38,095 nucleotides of DNA from Streptococcaceae bacterium (GCA_009779335.1 WREM01000001.1:1-38095); one strand, 5' to 3'; numbered from the stretch's first letter, positions 15,454 through 23,861 are shown. Notes: a model not told the origin generated them from the sequence alone. Translations and numbers: made by a program.

Positions 15454-16593
15454 TTATGCGAAAAATCTTTCTCTTGCATAATTTCTGACTAAGAAATCAT
15501 GTTCATCTATTAAATCACGCAAGCCAGAACGCAGGCCATTCAATCTTGTCTGATATTTCAAAATAGAATCTTGGTCTTGTAGCTTTTTGGCTGCTTCAAG
15601 ATTTTTCTTCGACAATCTGATTTCACGTTCATAAGTACGTTGTCTGACTTGCTCTTTTGCATTTCCCATCGCTTGTTCAGGTGTAATGTCACGATTAGGA
15701 TCATCAGGTAATTTATTGATACCAATGACAAAAGGGGTAAGCGTATGGGAGCAGTTTATTCCAAATGTCCCACTCGGTTCACCCCAGCCATAATCGTGCA
15801 AACTAGGAACATACCCAATCGCAGGGTCACCTGATTCAAAACCTTGTGCCTGCTTTGTGACCACTCCACCCTGAATCGGTGCACAAGCAGGACGTGCGGC
15901 AGCATGAGAACTCATATAAAAGGTATCAACACCGAACGCTTCAGATGCCATGACTCGCATTTCATTATAGACCCGATAAACCGTTGATTGTGTGACCGTT
16001 CTTGCATAATTGGCAATAGACCACACGTTGCCACCTTTATCTATAAATTCAGATGGGATGCCTTTATTCAGCCATTCCATGACCACATCCTTTATAGCTT
16101 TATCTTTGGATTTTAGCCCTGCGGTTACTTCAGCAACAATTTGCTCAAGCATGGATTGATATTGTTTCATGGCTGCATTACTGCCAAAATGAGTGGTCAA
16201 GAGTGTCTGATTGATAAAATTATCGATCTCACGAAAAGTCTGATTGAAATAAGCGTCCAACATATTTTTAATTGGGGCATAGGCTGGAGTCATTAGCGTT
16301 GCTTTTGCTAATTCTTTCCACGTGTCGTCATATAAATTTTGAGCATCTTTGACGAGTATTTTATAAAGCAAATCTTCAGCTTTGCCTGTCTGACTTGCTA
16401 TATATTTTATTCTGTCACTTCCCAATTTTTCAAATTCTTTATATTTTTCAAGTTGCCACATGAAAGGATTTTGTTCTAACTCATAAGCACTAGCTTTAGT
16501 TAGTGCCTCAATCATATCTAAATATAAATCTTGTTGGATTTGTGCATAAATCTCACCAATTCGTGCACTCTGCATAGTTGCTGGTATATACAT
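15454..16593 (-). CDS. Minor head protein (phage minor capsid/MuF-type)
   Basis: 379 aa. N-terminal half helical (MYIPATMQSARIGEIYAQIQ). The C-terminal half has the head-morphogenesis core: SSHAAARPACAPIQGGVVTK, HDYGWGEPSGTFGINCSHTL. It is the product found directly after the portal in A118/SPP1-like phages, bound inside the procapsid near the portal. Its start overlaps the portal stop by 1 bp (TAATG). Confidence 0.87.
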   Translation of the reverse strand: MYIPATMQSARIGEIYAQIQQDLYLDMIEALTKASAYELEQNPFMWQLEKYKEFEKLGSDRIKYIASQTGKAEDLLYKILVKDAQNLYDDTWKELAKATLMTPAYAPIKNMLDAYFNQTFREIDNFINQTLLTTHFGSNAAMKQYQSMLEQIVAEVTAGLKSKDKAIKDVVMEWLNKGIPSEFIDKGGNVWSIANYARTVTQSTVYRVYNEMRVMASEAFGVDTFYMSSHAAARPACAPIQGGVVTKQAQGFESGDPAIGYVPSLHDYGWGEPSGTFGINCSHTLTPFVIGINKLPDDPNRDITPEQAMGNAKEQVRQRTYEREIRLSKKNLEAAKKLQDQDSILKYQTRLNGLRSGLRDLIDEHDFLVRNYARERFFA

Positions 16594-18083
16594 TAAACAC
16601 CACCTTCAAATATTGCACGGTCAGACCCTCTTATCTTTGTGTCGAGTGATGCTGCTTGCTCTTCTTTGAGTTCAGTAAGCATTTCATCAATTTCCTCTTC
16701 AGACACGTTCCATAATTTTTTCATGGCATGACGACGACTGACTAACCCTGAAACCATAGCCTTACTTAAAAAATCAAGCTCACTTTTACGGTCTAAAAAG
16801 ACTCCGTCATCAAAATCAATTTTAATATCTTCAAGTGTAGGGATATTGCCACCATATAAACCATACGACTTAGCCAGTTCAAGACATGAAATAATCAATT
16901 CTTTAATCGTACGCTCAACACTCGTCAAGTGGCTGTTTCTTGTTTGATAGGTCATTGAATTTTCAGAGACCACTTCTGTGGCTGTTTTCATACCCATAGC
17001 GTCAAAAGTAAATGTCCCAGTTGAAAGTCCAATTTCCACCTCAAGTGTACGCATGAAGTGATTGAGTGAACGGATATATGAATCCGAACGGATTGGCGTT
17101 GTGACATCCAAAATCTTATTATCATCAATACCACCTCCATATTTCAAAAAGACGTTTTGGTTTGTATCAAAATATTGCTTTGGTTTTTCGCCTTCACTGG
17201 CAACCGTAGTCAATCCATCAGGAATAAGCACACGGCGTTGACCCATTTTGATTTCCCAGCGGTACTGGTCATACGTCGTGTTAATCTGCCTGAGCGTTGT
17301 TGTAGCATTATCATAGACTGATAACCCCAAAGGACTTGTAATGTTCTTATTATTAAATCCAAACGGCTTCATATAAGTAAACAAGGGACGAGAAAAGTCT
17401 TTGAGTATGCTTTCTTTTTCTAAGTTCTCGAAATAGTCTGTAAGCGGCACTTGTATGCCTACTCTATCTGATATTTCCGAGCGATAGAGTTCATTCGTAA
17501 TGACATACTTGTCGCCGTCCCATTCGTGAAACTCCAGCAAAGTATAATAAAGGACACGACTGCCATCTTTTTTCTGCATGTGTGTTGCAATCGCTGCCTC
17601 ATTTATATCATTGGTATTAGAACGCAGAGGGAAGAAGCTCGGAGCTTGTGCATAGGCAATTTTAATTTGACCATCATCATGATAAGGCTTCATTGCCAAT
17701 CCACCTAATGCAAGGCCACTTTCCAAGTATCGCTCAAAATTTTTTGCAAAATCATTATTGTTAAAAATTTCTTTTGCATACTCTTGAGCTGTTTCGTCCT
17801 CAATCGTGAAATCCATCTGCTCATTGAAAATAAGGGAAGCTAATCGACGGCAGACGACTTTTGCCATGTTCAGGCTTATAAAATCACGCTTTACCGCATC
17901 TCCACTTGTGTTTTTATATGTTATTTGAGGGAATTTCCCATTGAAAAATTTGAGGTTATCTTGAATACGATCGTATTCTTCTGAACTTACTCCTATTTTT
18001 GGATGATCCGTGATTTTTGCTAATTCATTACCGCTCACTTTTGCCACCCCTTTCTGTATAAAATTTCTTAGTCGTTGCCACAT
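16593..18083 (-). CDS. Portal protein (SPP1 gp6-like)
   Basis: 496 aa, dodecameric DNA channel of the head. Conserved features: NMAKVVCRRLASLIFNEQMD near residue 75, SGLALGGLAMKPYHDDG, YMKPFGFNNKNITSPLGLSV, GLSTGTFTFDAMGMKTATEV, and an acidic C-terminal helix (EEEIDEMLTELKEEQAASL). Length fits the family. GGAG precedes the ATG. It lies downstream of a modification cassette rather than directly after TerL. Confidence 0.92.
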   Translation of the reverse strand: MWQRLRNFIQKGVAKVSGNELAKITDHPKIGVSSEEYDRIQDNLKFFNGKFPQITYKNTSGDAVKRDFISLNMAKVVCRRLASLIFNEQMDFTIEDETAQEYAKEIFNNNDFAKNFERYLESGLALGGLAMKPYHDDGQIKIAYAQAPSFFPLRSNTNDINEAAIATHMQKKDGSRVLYYTLLEFHEWDGDKYVITNELYRSEISDRVGIQVPLTDYFENLEKESILKDFSRPLFTYMKPFGFNNKNITSPLGLSVYDNATTTLRQINTTYDQYRWEIKMGQRRVLIPDGLTTVASEGEKPKQYFDTNQNVFLKYGGGIDDNKILDVTTPIRSDSYIRSLNHFMRTLEVEIGLSTGTFTFDAMGMKTATEVVSENSMTYQTRNSHLTSVERTIKELIISCLELAKSYGLYGGNIPTLEDIKIDFDDGVFLDRKSELDFLSKAMVSGLVSRRHAMKKLWNVSEEEIDEMLTELKEEQAASLDTKIRGSDRAIFEGGV

Positions 18084-18096
18084 TCATGTCATCTCC

Positions 18097-18303
18097 TTAC
18101 TTTACATATTTTTGAATTTTATTATCAAATTTTCCTATGTATTTTCCGACATCGCTCTTTTTGTCAAAATATTGTTTGACGAAATTGACTTCATGTACAT
18201 AAGAGTATCGTGGATATATTTTTCCACCTTTTTGAAAAAACGGTCCTTTACAGCCTAATTTTTTTCTATAAAATGTTTTACTGCTTGATCCACGTCCGCC
18301 CAT
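18097..18303 (-). CDS. Small basic GGRGS-start phage protein
   Basis: 68 aa, starts MGGRGSSSK and is rich in Lys, Tyr and Phe (LGCKGPFFQKGGKIYPRYSY). GAGGTG lies 7 nt upstream of the ATG, which is inside the 3' end of the DUF4417 gene (26-bp overlap). GGRGS N-termini are recurrent in Firmicutes prophages near the portal. A second unrelated gene here (21111-21395) has the same start. Function unknown. Confidence 0.72.
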   Translation of the reverse strand: MGGRGSSSKTFYRKKLGCKGPFFQKGGKIYPRYSYVHEVNFVKQYFDKKSDVGKYIGKFDNKIQKYVK

Positions 18304-18919
18304 TTTTCAACACCTCGAAACGTTTTATATTTTCATTATCAAAATAAATGACTTCGATATTTTTGAAATCATAGTCTATTGGTTTGCCATAAAGTAAAAT
18401 TTTTTCAGGTTGGATGCGTCGAATCAGTTCGTCCATTCCTGCACGCCATAACTGCTGTGCTTTTGCATTACGAACGCAACCGACAGTGCTGACTGTCACA
18501 ATACTTCCTTCAGGTATGCCCTCAAAACAAAAGGAAAAACTTCTCTCATCTGACCAAGAGAGTGTAGGGATAACATTGATCCCTTCCGATTGCCAGTAAG
18601 CCCCTAAACATCGACTGCGGTAGATATTATAAATTTGCAAGGCGAGAGGCATATCAACATAAAGGCTAAAATCTGGAGAGAAGACACAGTCAAATTTTTT
18701 GAGCAATTTTATATATTTCTCTGGATTCGCCCAAACTCTCTCAAACTGATAATCATCTAAGTAAAAATGGACGCCTTTGTGATAATCCTTTCTTGATTTT
18801 GCATAGTTAAATCCCAAAAGCTCCTTTGGAACTTTCAAACTTTTTTCAATGCTGGGGATTTCAAAATCATTGTCGCCATACTCTGCAATATGCAAATTGT
18901 ATTTTTTAACTGTTCGCAT
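18278..18919 (-). CDS. DUF4417 family phage protein
   Basis: 213 aa. Conserved blocks: VHFYLDDYQFERVWANPEKY, FSPDFSLYVDMPLALQIYNI, SIVTVSTVGCVRNAKAQQLW and PEKILLYGKPIDYDF. These match DUF4417, found in Firmicutes phages and mobile elements near packaging genes. No known enzyme motif. It follows the C5 methyltransferase with a 10-bp gap, as part of the insert between TerL and portal. Confidence 0.8.
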   Translation of the reverse strand: MRTVKKYNLHIAEYGDNDFEIPSIEKSLKVPKELLGFNYAKSRKDYHKGVHFYLDDYQFERVWANPEKYIKLLKKFDCVFSPDFSLYVDMPLALQIYNIYRSRCLGAYWQSEGINVIPTLSWSDERSFSFCFEGIPEGSIVTVSTVGCVRNAKAQQLWRAGMDELIRRIQPEKILLYGKPIDYDFKNIEVIYFDNENIKRFEVLKNGRTWIKQ

Positions 18920-18929
18920 GACAAACTCC

Positions 18930-20360
18930 TTATAATTTTTTAGCTATTTCATAAATAACAGGTACAGTCACGCTGTTTCCTGCTTGCTTATAGAGTTGAG
19001 AGTTACTGTTCACTGCTTCAGCTTTCTCAAAAGTAGAGTCAGGAAAGCCTTGAAGCCTCCAACATTCACGAGGCGTCAGTTTTCTCACTCTCATGTCTTG
19101 TAATACGGCATCAGGTTGTGTGGCAACTGTTCCACTATATCCACTTCTGACTGAACCTCTTGCTTTTGGCTGTAAGCTGATGTTGTCGCCATTATTAGCC
19201 TCTAAGCAAGGTTTGTGGGGGCTGTTGTTTTTGATTAAAACACCTGCATCTGATTTATTTGCTTTTAGCGTTCTACTCAAACCGTTTAATACGCCCCTGT
19301 GATGATTTTGCGAATCGTTGGTATAAAGGCCACCAACCACTACACCGTGTCTATCTTGACCTGTTAAAGTAAACATTGGCTCGCCATTTTCTTTGAATCG
19401 TCTGCCATTTTGACGTTTTTCTGATCGATCAGGAGTAAGAACTGGGATAGCAATTTTAGGCATGCGATTGCCACCGTTGCAGGTGTCGAGTGTTGGGCTG
19501 ATTCCGTCAGTGTCAAAAATTCTTCCAGCTTGTGAGTTGTGACTATTGTTGTAAATATTACCTATTATTTTCGGTATGTTCCCTGAACCACCACCTGCTT
19601 TTACTGTTCGAGTTAATCCTTCAGGATCATAAACATTTTGCTCAAAGTGCCAGCCGTTTTTGGTTTTTCCCTTTAGTGGATTGAGAATTTTCAGACCCTC
19701 GCCTTTATTGGTTGTGAGTGTTGGACTCAATCCATCTGAAGCATAAACGTTCCCATTCATGCCTTTACCACTGGGATTGATATTTCCTATTGCCTGTACA
19801 TGAGCTTTTGTGTCTGTTGCTTCGAGAGGAAAAATTTCTCGTCCACATTCTCCTCTAAGATGTCCAATAATGAACACACGCTCTCGGTTCTGTGGGACGC
19901 CGAAGTTTTTACTGTTAAGCACTTGCCACTCTGCATCGTACCCGAGTTCATCCAACGTAAAGAGAATGGACTCAAATGTTCTGCCTTTGTCGTGAGATAA
20001 AAGCCCCTTGACGTTCTCAAGCAATAATAGGCGTGGTTGGATTTGTTTGGCCGCTCTGGCAATCTCGAAAAAGAGAGTTCCTCGAGTGTCTTCAAATCCA
20101 AGCCGATTTCCTGCAACTGAAAAGGCTTGACAAGGGAAGCCACCTGTGATGACGTCAATTTCTCCCTTGAACTTTGCCCATTCTTTGTCTGTAACTGTTG
20201 TGATGTCATGGTATTCATGTTCTCCTTCTGTGTTATGTATGGCTTTATATGAGGCTCTTGCGAATTTATCAATTTCACAAAAGCCCACACATTCATGTCC
20301 TGTTGCTTCCATTCCTAAGCGAAAACCGCCTATTCCTGCAAATAAATCAAGAAATTTCAT
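18930..20360 (-). CDS. C5-cytosine DNA methyltransferase with a repeated target-recognition region
   Basis: 476 aa. Catalytic motifs are complete: SAM-binding FAGIGGFRLG (7-16), catalytic Cys77 in GGFPCQAFSVAG, ENV at 115-117, QNRERVFIIG (157-166), and the C-terminal RKLTPRECWRLQGFP (426-440) and QAGNSVTVP. The target-recognition region (about 190-420) is very long. It holds five related units of the type (V/I)(Y/F)xxxGLSxTLxxxxGG: GNVYASDGLSPTLTTNKGEG, YDPEGLTRTVKAGGG, IFDTDGISPTLDTCNGG, GEPMFTLTGQDRHG, and GVLNGLSRTLKANKS. This suggests a multispecific phage enzyme that protects against several host restriction systems. No cognate endonuclease is present. Confidence 0.93.
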   Translation of the reverse strand: MKFLDLFAGIGGFRLGMEATGHECVGFCEIDKFARASYKAIHNTEGEHEYHDITTVTDKEWAKFKGEIDVITGGFPCQAFSVAGNRLGFEDTRGTLFFEIARAAKQIQPRLLLLENVKGLLSHDKGRTFESILFTLDELGYDAEWQVLNSKNFGVPQNRERVFIIGHLRGECGREIFPLEATDTKAHVQAIGNINPSGKGMNGNVYASDGLSPTLTTNKGEGLKILNPLKGKTKNGWHFEQNVYDPEGLTRTVKAGGGSGNIPKIIGNIYNNSHNSQAGRIFDTDGISPTLDTCNGGNRMPKIAIPVLTPDRSEKRQNGRRFKENGEPMFTLTGQDRHGVVVGGLYTNDSQNHHRGVLNGLSRTLKANKSDAGVLIKNNSPHKPCLEANNGDNISLQPKARGSVRSGYSGTVATQPDAVLQDMRVRKLTPRECWRLQGFPDSTFEKAEAVNSNSQLYKQAGNSVTVPVIYEIAKKL

Positions 20361-20536
20361 ACTTTCCCTCCAATCAGAGCAGAGGCTTTAATCTCTGCTT
20401 TATTTATAATTTTTGATGGTGGCATGCAGCCTTTGTGTGCAGGGATAAGGATATAAACCTTACATTTTGGACATTTCTGACCATAATGAGCCTGACCTTT
20501 TTTGACCATTTCATGTGGGTCTGTTAATTGAACCAT
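20357..20536 (-). CDS. Small zinc-ribbon-like protein of the modification cassette
   Basis: 59 aa: MVQLTDPHEMVKKGQAHYG, CPKC at 22-25, then H34 and C37 (PAHKGCMPP), and a Lys-rich helical end. The Cys/His set suggests one zinc site. It overlaps the adenine methyltransferase 3' end by 13 bp and the C5 methyltransferase start by 4 bp (ATGA). This tight packing makes it a real gene. Role unknown, perhaps DNA or protein binding for the methylases. Confidence 0.78.
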   Translation of the reverse strand: MVQLTDPHEMVKKGQAHYGQKCPKCKVYILIPAHKGCMPPSKIINKAEIKASALIGGKV

Positions 20537-21114
20537 TTGAGCCTTGTTTCTCCTTTATAGAATTTTTTCCAAACGAACCAAGCGTAAGAAATTGCACTGC
20601 CTTTCATGCTTTCAAAATCGCCATTCATTGCACATTTAAGGCGACTACTTGAGACATAGATGTTTTTAGGTGGATATTGTGAAAATAATTTCTTGCGTGC
20701 TTTGCCCTCCAGATAGCGAATGGGCAAAAATAAAGCGAGCTTTCGCTCGTTTTGTAATAGTCGCATTGCCTGTTCAATAAACTGATTGGCGTATTTATAA
20801 GGTGGATTGGTTAAAATGTCGCCGTGCCACTGCCCTTGATATTCTAAGAAATCAATTTGCTCAAGTGATCGATAGCCACGAGTGACAATATCTGACGACT
20901 TTCCGAGTATGCCATATCTTTTCAAGACACTAACCAAATGACCACCACCTGCTGCACACTCCCAAACATTATTGAAGTCTTCTAATTCAAGTAATAGCTC
21001 AAGTGCTTTTGGTTCAGTTGCATAATAATCTAGGTTATCTCTTTCGTATTCTCTGATATTAGCAAAGCCATTCGTTGCAATATGAGTGACGCTGTTTCCT
21101 GTCCAGTCTTTCAT
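20524..21114 (-). CDS. N6-adenine DNA methyltransferase
   Basis: 196 aa. The SAM-binding loop is WECAAGGGHL (about 51-60) and the catalytic motif is NPPY (in ILTNPPYKYANQF), the N6-adenine or N4-cytosine signature. Motif order SAM first, NPPY after, no separate recognition domain. The Tyr and small size fit phage Dam-like enzymes. It would methylate phage DNA to evade restriction. No matching restriction enzyme nearby. It overlaps the upstream 94-aa gene by 4 bp (ATGA). Confidence 0.9.
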   Translation of the reverse strand: MKDWTGNSVTHIATNGFANIREYERDNLDYYATEPKALELLLELEDFNNVWECAAGGGHLVSVLKRYGILGKSSDIVTRGYRSLEQIDFLEYQGQWHGDILTNPPYKYANQFIEQAMRLLQNERKLALFLPIRYLEGKARKKLFSQYPPKNIYVSSSRLKCAMNGDFESMKGSAISYAWFVWKKFYKGETRLKWFN

Positions 21115-21395
21115 AGTTTTTTTCTTTTTAACTCCTTATACATGGTTTGATTTCGGGTTTCTGCTCGTTTGAGTTCAGTTTTTAGGGTGACTAATTTTGC
21201 CTTTTTCTGACTTAGAGCTTTCTTGGTTAGTACACCTTTTCGTCTGCTGTTGCCAAAAAAAGTACCTAAAAACTGACTATGGTTAATCTGATGTTCCAAA
21301 TCGCCTATTTTGGAGTGTAAAGATAGCACTTTTTTATTTTGCCGCTTTAATTGTGTCATGCTCACTCCCTTGCTCTTACTGCCACGTCCACCCAC
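21111..21395 (-). CDS. Small basic coiled-coil protein with GGRGS start
   Basis: 94 aa from a GTG at 21395 (AAGGAG 8 nt upstream): MGGRGSKSKG, then a Lys-rich coiled coil (KKAKLVTLKTELKRAE). The frame stays open back into TerL, but the GTG fits both the SD and the GGRGS start shared with the 18097-18303 gene. It lies 14 bp after the TerL stop. It could bind nucleic acid because it is strongly basic. Unknown function. Confidence 0.7.
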   Translation of the reverse strand: MGGRGSKSKGVSMTQLKRQNKKVLSLHSKIGDLEHQINHSQFLGTFFGNSRRKGVLTKKALSQKKAKLVTLKTELKRAETRNQTMYKELKRKKL

Positions 21396-21409
21396 ATCTT
21401 TCACTCCTT

Positions 21410-22717
21410 TTAAGCCTTGAGGCGTAATAATTTTGCGTTGTCCATACAGAAATACTGGAATAAATCGCACGTGTGGTCATCTACTTTGACTACTTCAGGC
21501 TTACTGGTACGGATTGTCTTCTCGTCCCACTGATAACGCTTGTGTTCGTCAATGAAGATTGCATTTTCTGGTATGTCCATATAATAAAAACGCCCCTCGC
21601 AGATGAGCGATTGGACGTTGTCGATAAGATTGATTTTGTTTGTTTTCTTGACTGGACTCCATCGGATGTTGAAGTCTCTGTGATACTGATTTCGCAGTGC
21701 AGCCTCTGCACTATCTATGGTACGCCGTAAAATAGGCACTTTCTCATAAGCCTCGCCTGTGGTCTTGATGAAGTTATAAACCATTTGACTGAGCTGTGAC
21801 GGTGCGAGCTTGTTGACCTTACCTGCTGGGCTGTAATAGAGCGTATTGAGCAGTATTACTTTACCGCTTTGTGTAATGCCAAAATGCCCACATGCTGTTG
21901 CTGATTGAGCATGACCACCGTCTAACGCATAACAGCGATTAGTGATAGGGTCATCCTTAAACAGCTCATTGAGTGGTTGGAAGTGCTTCATGTTATAAAC
22001 ATTCGTACCAAGACCAACCACTTCACCCAAGTACATCCACCTATAATAGTCGAGGTCATGCTCTTTGTATCGTGAGATTTTTCGGAGCATTTGGTCACTG
22101 TTAAATCCTCTGACGTCATCTTTGTATGTGCTGTGGTGGATATAATAGTCAGGGTCTTCTTCTCGCTCTGTGACCCACTCATTGATCCAGTCATACGGAT
22201 TCTTCGGTGGATTCCATGAAGCATATACTTCAACTGACCTTCCACCATCGAGCTTCTGTCTGATGTACGTGTCAACGATAGTGTCATATTCTTCTTTGTC
22301 AGAGAACTCAGCCAATTCCTCAAGCCATACTCTTCCAACGTAACCAACGGCTATCTTCTGACCTTTGAGCTTCTGTGCATCATCTACTCCAAAGAAATAA
22401 AAAGCCGTACCAGTGGCACGGTGTACTATCTTCATAGGCGACGTATAGAAATCAAATTGCGAATATTGTCCAAGTTCAATAATTGCCCATTTAACCTGCT
22501 CATATACTGATGTTCTCAGTGTACTTGCTACCTTACGCAAGCAGACCACGTTCATATCAAAGTCACTCAGAAAGTCAATCACGAGCTTAATAGAAATGGC
22601 CGAGGATTTTGTCCCCGACCGACCGCCTTTGAATAATTTATAAGGTTTACCACTTACAAACGCACCCTTGAAAGTGGGATTAAGCAGTCTTGCTATGTTT
22701 ATTGTTCGTTTCTCCAT
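21410..22717 (-). CDS. terL: Terminase large subunit (PBSX/Terminase_3 type)
   Basis: 435-aa packaging motor and nuclease. The ATPase loop is KGGRSGTKSS (30-39), a variant order of the usual GGRGSTKSS. The Walker B region with catalytic Glu is VWLEELAEF (130-138), and the coupling region is YASWNPP. The C-terminal nuclease has LDGGHAQSA and DSAEAALRNQ. The ATG at 22717 is proposed. A GTG three codons upstream is possible; both lie inside the resolvase gene 3' end, and spacing to GAGGAG is tight. No HNH endonuclease gene is seen near the terminase, which suggests headful packaging (inference). Confidence 0.93.
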   Translation of the reverse strand: MEKRTINIARLLNPTFKGAFVSGKPYKLFKGGRSGTKSSAISIKLVIDFLSDFDMNVVCLRKVASTLRTSVYEQVKWAIIELGQYSQFDFYTSPMKIVHRATGTAFYFFGVDDAQKLKGQKIAVGYVGRVWLEELAEFSDKEEYDTIVDTYIRQKLDGGRSVEVYASWNPPKNPYDWINEWVTEREEDPDYYIHHSTYKDDVRGFNSDQMLRKISRYKEHDLDYYRWMYLGEVVGLGTNVYNMKHFQPLNELFKDDPITNRCYALDGGHAQSATACGHFGITQSGKVILLNTLYYSPAGKVNKLAPSQLSQMVYNFIKTTGEAYEKVPILRRTIDSAEAALRNQYHRDFNIRWSPVKKTNKINLIDNVQSLICEGRFYYMDIPENAIFIDEHKRYQWDEKTIRTSKPEVVKVDDHTCDLFQYFCMDNAKLLRLKA

Positions 22718-23279
22718 TCTCCTCACTCTCTATTTGTCGCTTAATACGCTGTAATGTTGACTGGGATAGCCCTGTCATTTCTTCTGTTTCTTTGTATGAA
22801 TGGCTTTGTAAGAACTCATAGGCTTTTTTATGCCTGTCAGTAATTGTACGTTTAGGGCGACCTTCCTTGTAATTAGGATTATGAGCTTTAGCGTAAGCCT
22901 TACCTTCTTGCGTACGCTCTACAATCATATCTCTTTCAAATTCTGCGAATGATAAAAAGATGTTTCTCATGAGCTTCCCACTTGGTGTATTGTCCAATTT
23001 ACCAAAGGCTAGGATATTTACTGCTATATCTTCAGCAAGTAACTCATCTATAAGTGCAGCCCCTTGTACAACTGAACGTGAAAATCTGTCTAGTTTCGTG
23101 ACAATAAGCTCATCACCAAAACGCAAGAGTTTACGCATTTTATCAAACTCTGGACGGTCATTCTTAGTTCCTGTGTACTTATCGGAGAAGATTTTTTCAG
23201 CTCCTGCTTTTTTCAGCATTTCAATTTGTGTGTCTAAATCCTGTGTTATTGTTGACACTCTCGCATATCCAATTCTCAT
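22680..23279 (-). CDS. Serine recombinase (resolvase/invertase family) inserted between terS and terL
   Basis: 199 aa. Catalytic Ser9 in YARVSTITQD, with TKLDRFSRS and the SFAEFERDMIVERTQEG block, then a C-terminal helix-turn-helix (YKETEEMTGLSQSTLQRIKR). Length and motifs fit DNA invertases and resolvases, not the large integrases. The ATG at 23279 has GGAGG 7 nt upstream. It has its own near-consensus promoter and overlaps the terL start by 38 bp. Its presence inside the terminase operon is unusual. It might resolve multimers, invert DNA, or be a mobile passenger; no invertible segment was found in the window. Confidence 0.9.
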   Translation of the reverse strand: MRIGYARVSTITQDLDTQIEMLKKAGAEKIFSDKYTGTKNDRPEFDKMRKLLRFGDELIVTKLDRFSRSVVQGAALIDELLAEDIAVNILAFGKLDNTPSGKLMRNIFLSFAEFERDMIVERTQEGKAYAKAHNPNYKEGRPKRTITDRHKKAYEFLQSHSYKETEEMTGLSQSTLQRIKRQIESEENGETNNKHSKTA

Positions 23280-23307
23280 GATACATCCTCCATATTTTCT
23301 GAACATA

Positions 23308-23381
23308 AGTTTTTGACTTATTATATAATCAGATTATATCAGAGTTTCTTGAGATAGTCAAATAATACACAGTTTTTGACT
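23308..23381. repeat. Direct repeats and palindrome upstream of the resolvase (res-like)
   Basis: AGTTTTTGACT occurs at 23308-23318 and 23371-23381 (11 bp, identical, 63 bp apart). Between them lies the palindrome ATATAATC..GATTATAT (about 23322-23339), which overlaps the -10 region. This resembles a resolution site or autoregulatory operators of a serine resolvase. Confidence 0.55.
23333..23361 (-). promoter_or_regulatory. Promoter of the resolvase gene
   Basis: On the minus strand TTGACT (23361-23356), a 17-bp spacer and TATAAT (23338-23333), about 50 bp upstream of the ATG. Unlike the late promoters it has both consensus boxes, so it can work without the phage activator, perhaps in the lysogen. 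Confidence 0.75.
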
Positions 23382-23832
23382 ACTTCTCTTCAGCTTCTCC
23401 CCAGTCCACTTTGAGTTCAACTTTTTCAGTTTGCTCAACTTTTTTCTTATCAGTGAACAAGCCGTAACGTTTACCCAAAAGCTCAGCCGCTTTTAATCTG
23501 TCACGTCCTGGGATTTGTTTGTCGTTGCTGACAACTTTAGATTTTCCATCTCCAGCAAAAACAGTAACCAAGACTTCCTCAGTCACCTCGCCTTTCATGG
23601 ATTTCGTCAGAAATTCCTCCACTTGTTGAGCTGTTGCTATGTTTTGAGTATCTATAATCTCCCGTTTTTTCTTAATCGCATTGCGGATGGCCTCTTTTGC
23701 CAACAGACGACTACCTTGATTACTTGCACCCCTTTTGCTGTAACCAGCACGTATTGCTGCCTGTGTACCGTTATAATCGACCATATATTCACTCACAAAT
23801 GCCTTTTGCTTGGGACTTAGCTTCTCTTTCAT
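23380..23832 (-). CDS. terS: Terminase small subunit (Terminase_2 type)
   Basis: 150 aa. N-terminal DNA-binding helices with the family signature KLSPKQKAFVSEYMVDYNGT, QAAIRAGYS and ASNQGSRLLAK, then a coiled-coil oligomerisation part and an acidic C-terminus (ELKVDWGEAEEK). It recognises phage DNA for packaging and stimulates TerL. First gene of the late operon, from late promoter 1. It is separated from terL by the resolvase. Confidence 0.9.
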   Translation of the reverse strand: MKEKLSPKQKAFVSEYMVDYNGTQAAIRAGYSKRGASNQGSRLLAKEAIRNAIKKKREIIDTQNIATAQQVEEFLTKSMKGEVTEEVLVTVFAGDGKSKVVSNDKQIPGRDRLKAAELLGKRYGLFTDKKKVEQTEKVELKVDWGEAEEK

Positions 23833-23861
23833 ATCTACATCCTTTCCAAAAAAATGCTAAC

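Noticed and set aside
19787..20296. 169-codon frame on the minus strand inside the C5 methyltransferase
   Set aside because: Same region encodes the conserved catalytic motifs in the other frame; no SD and no domain.
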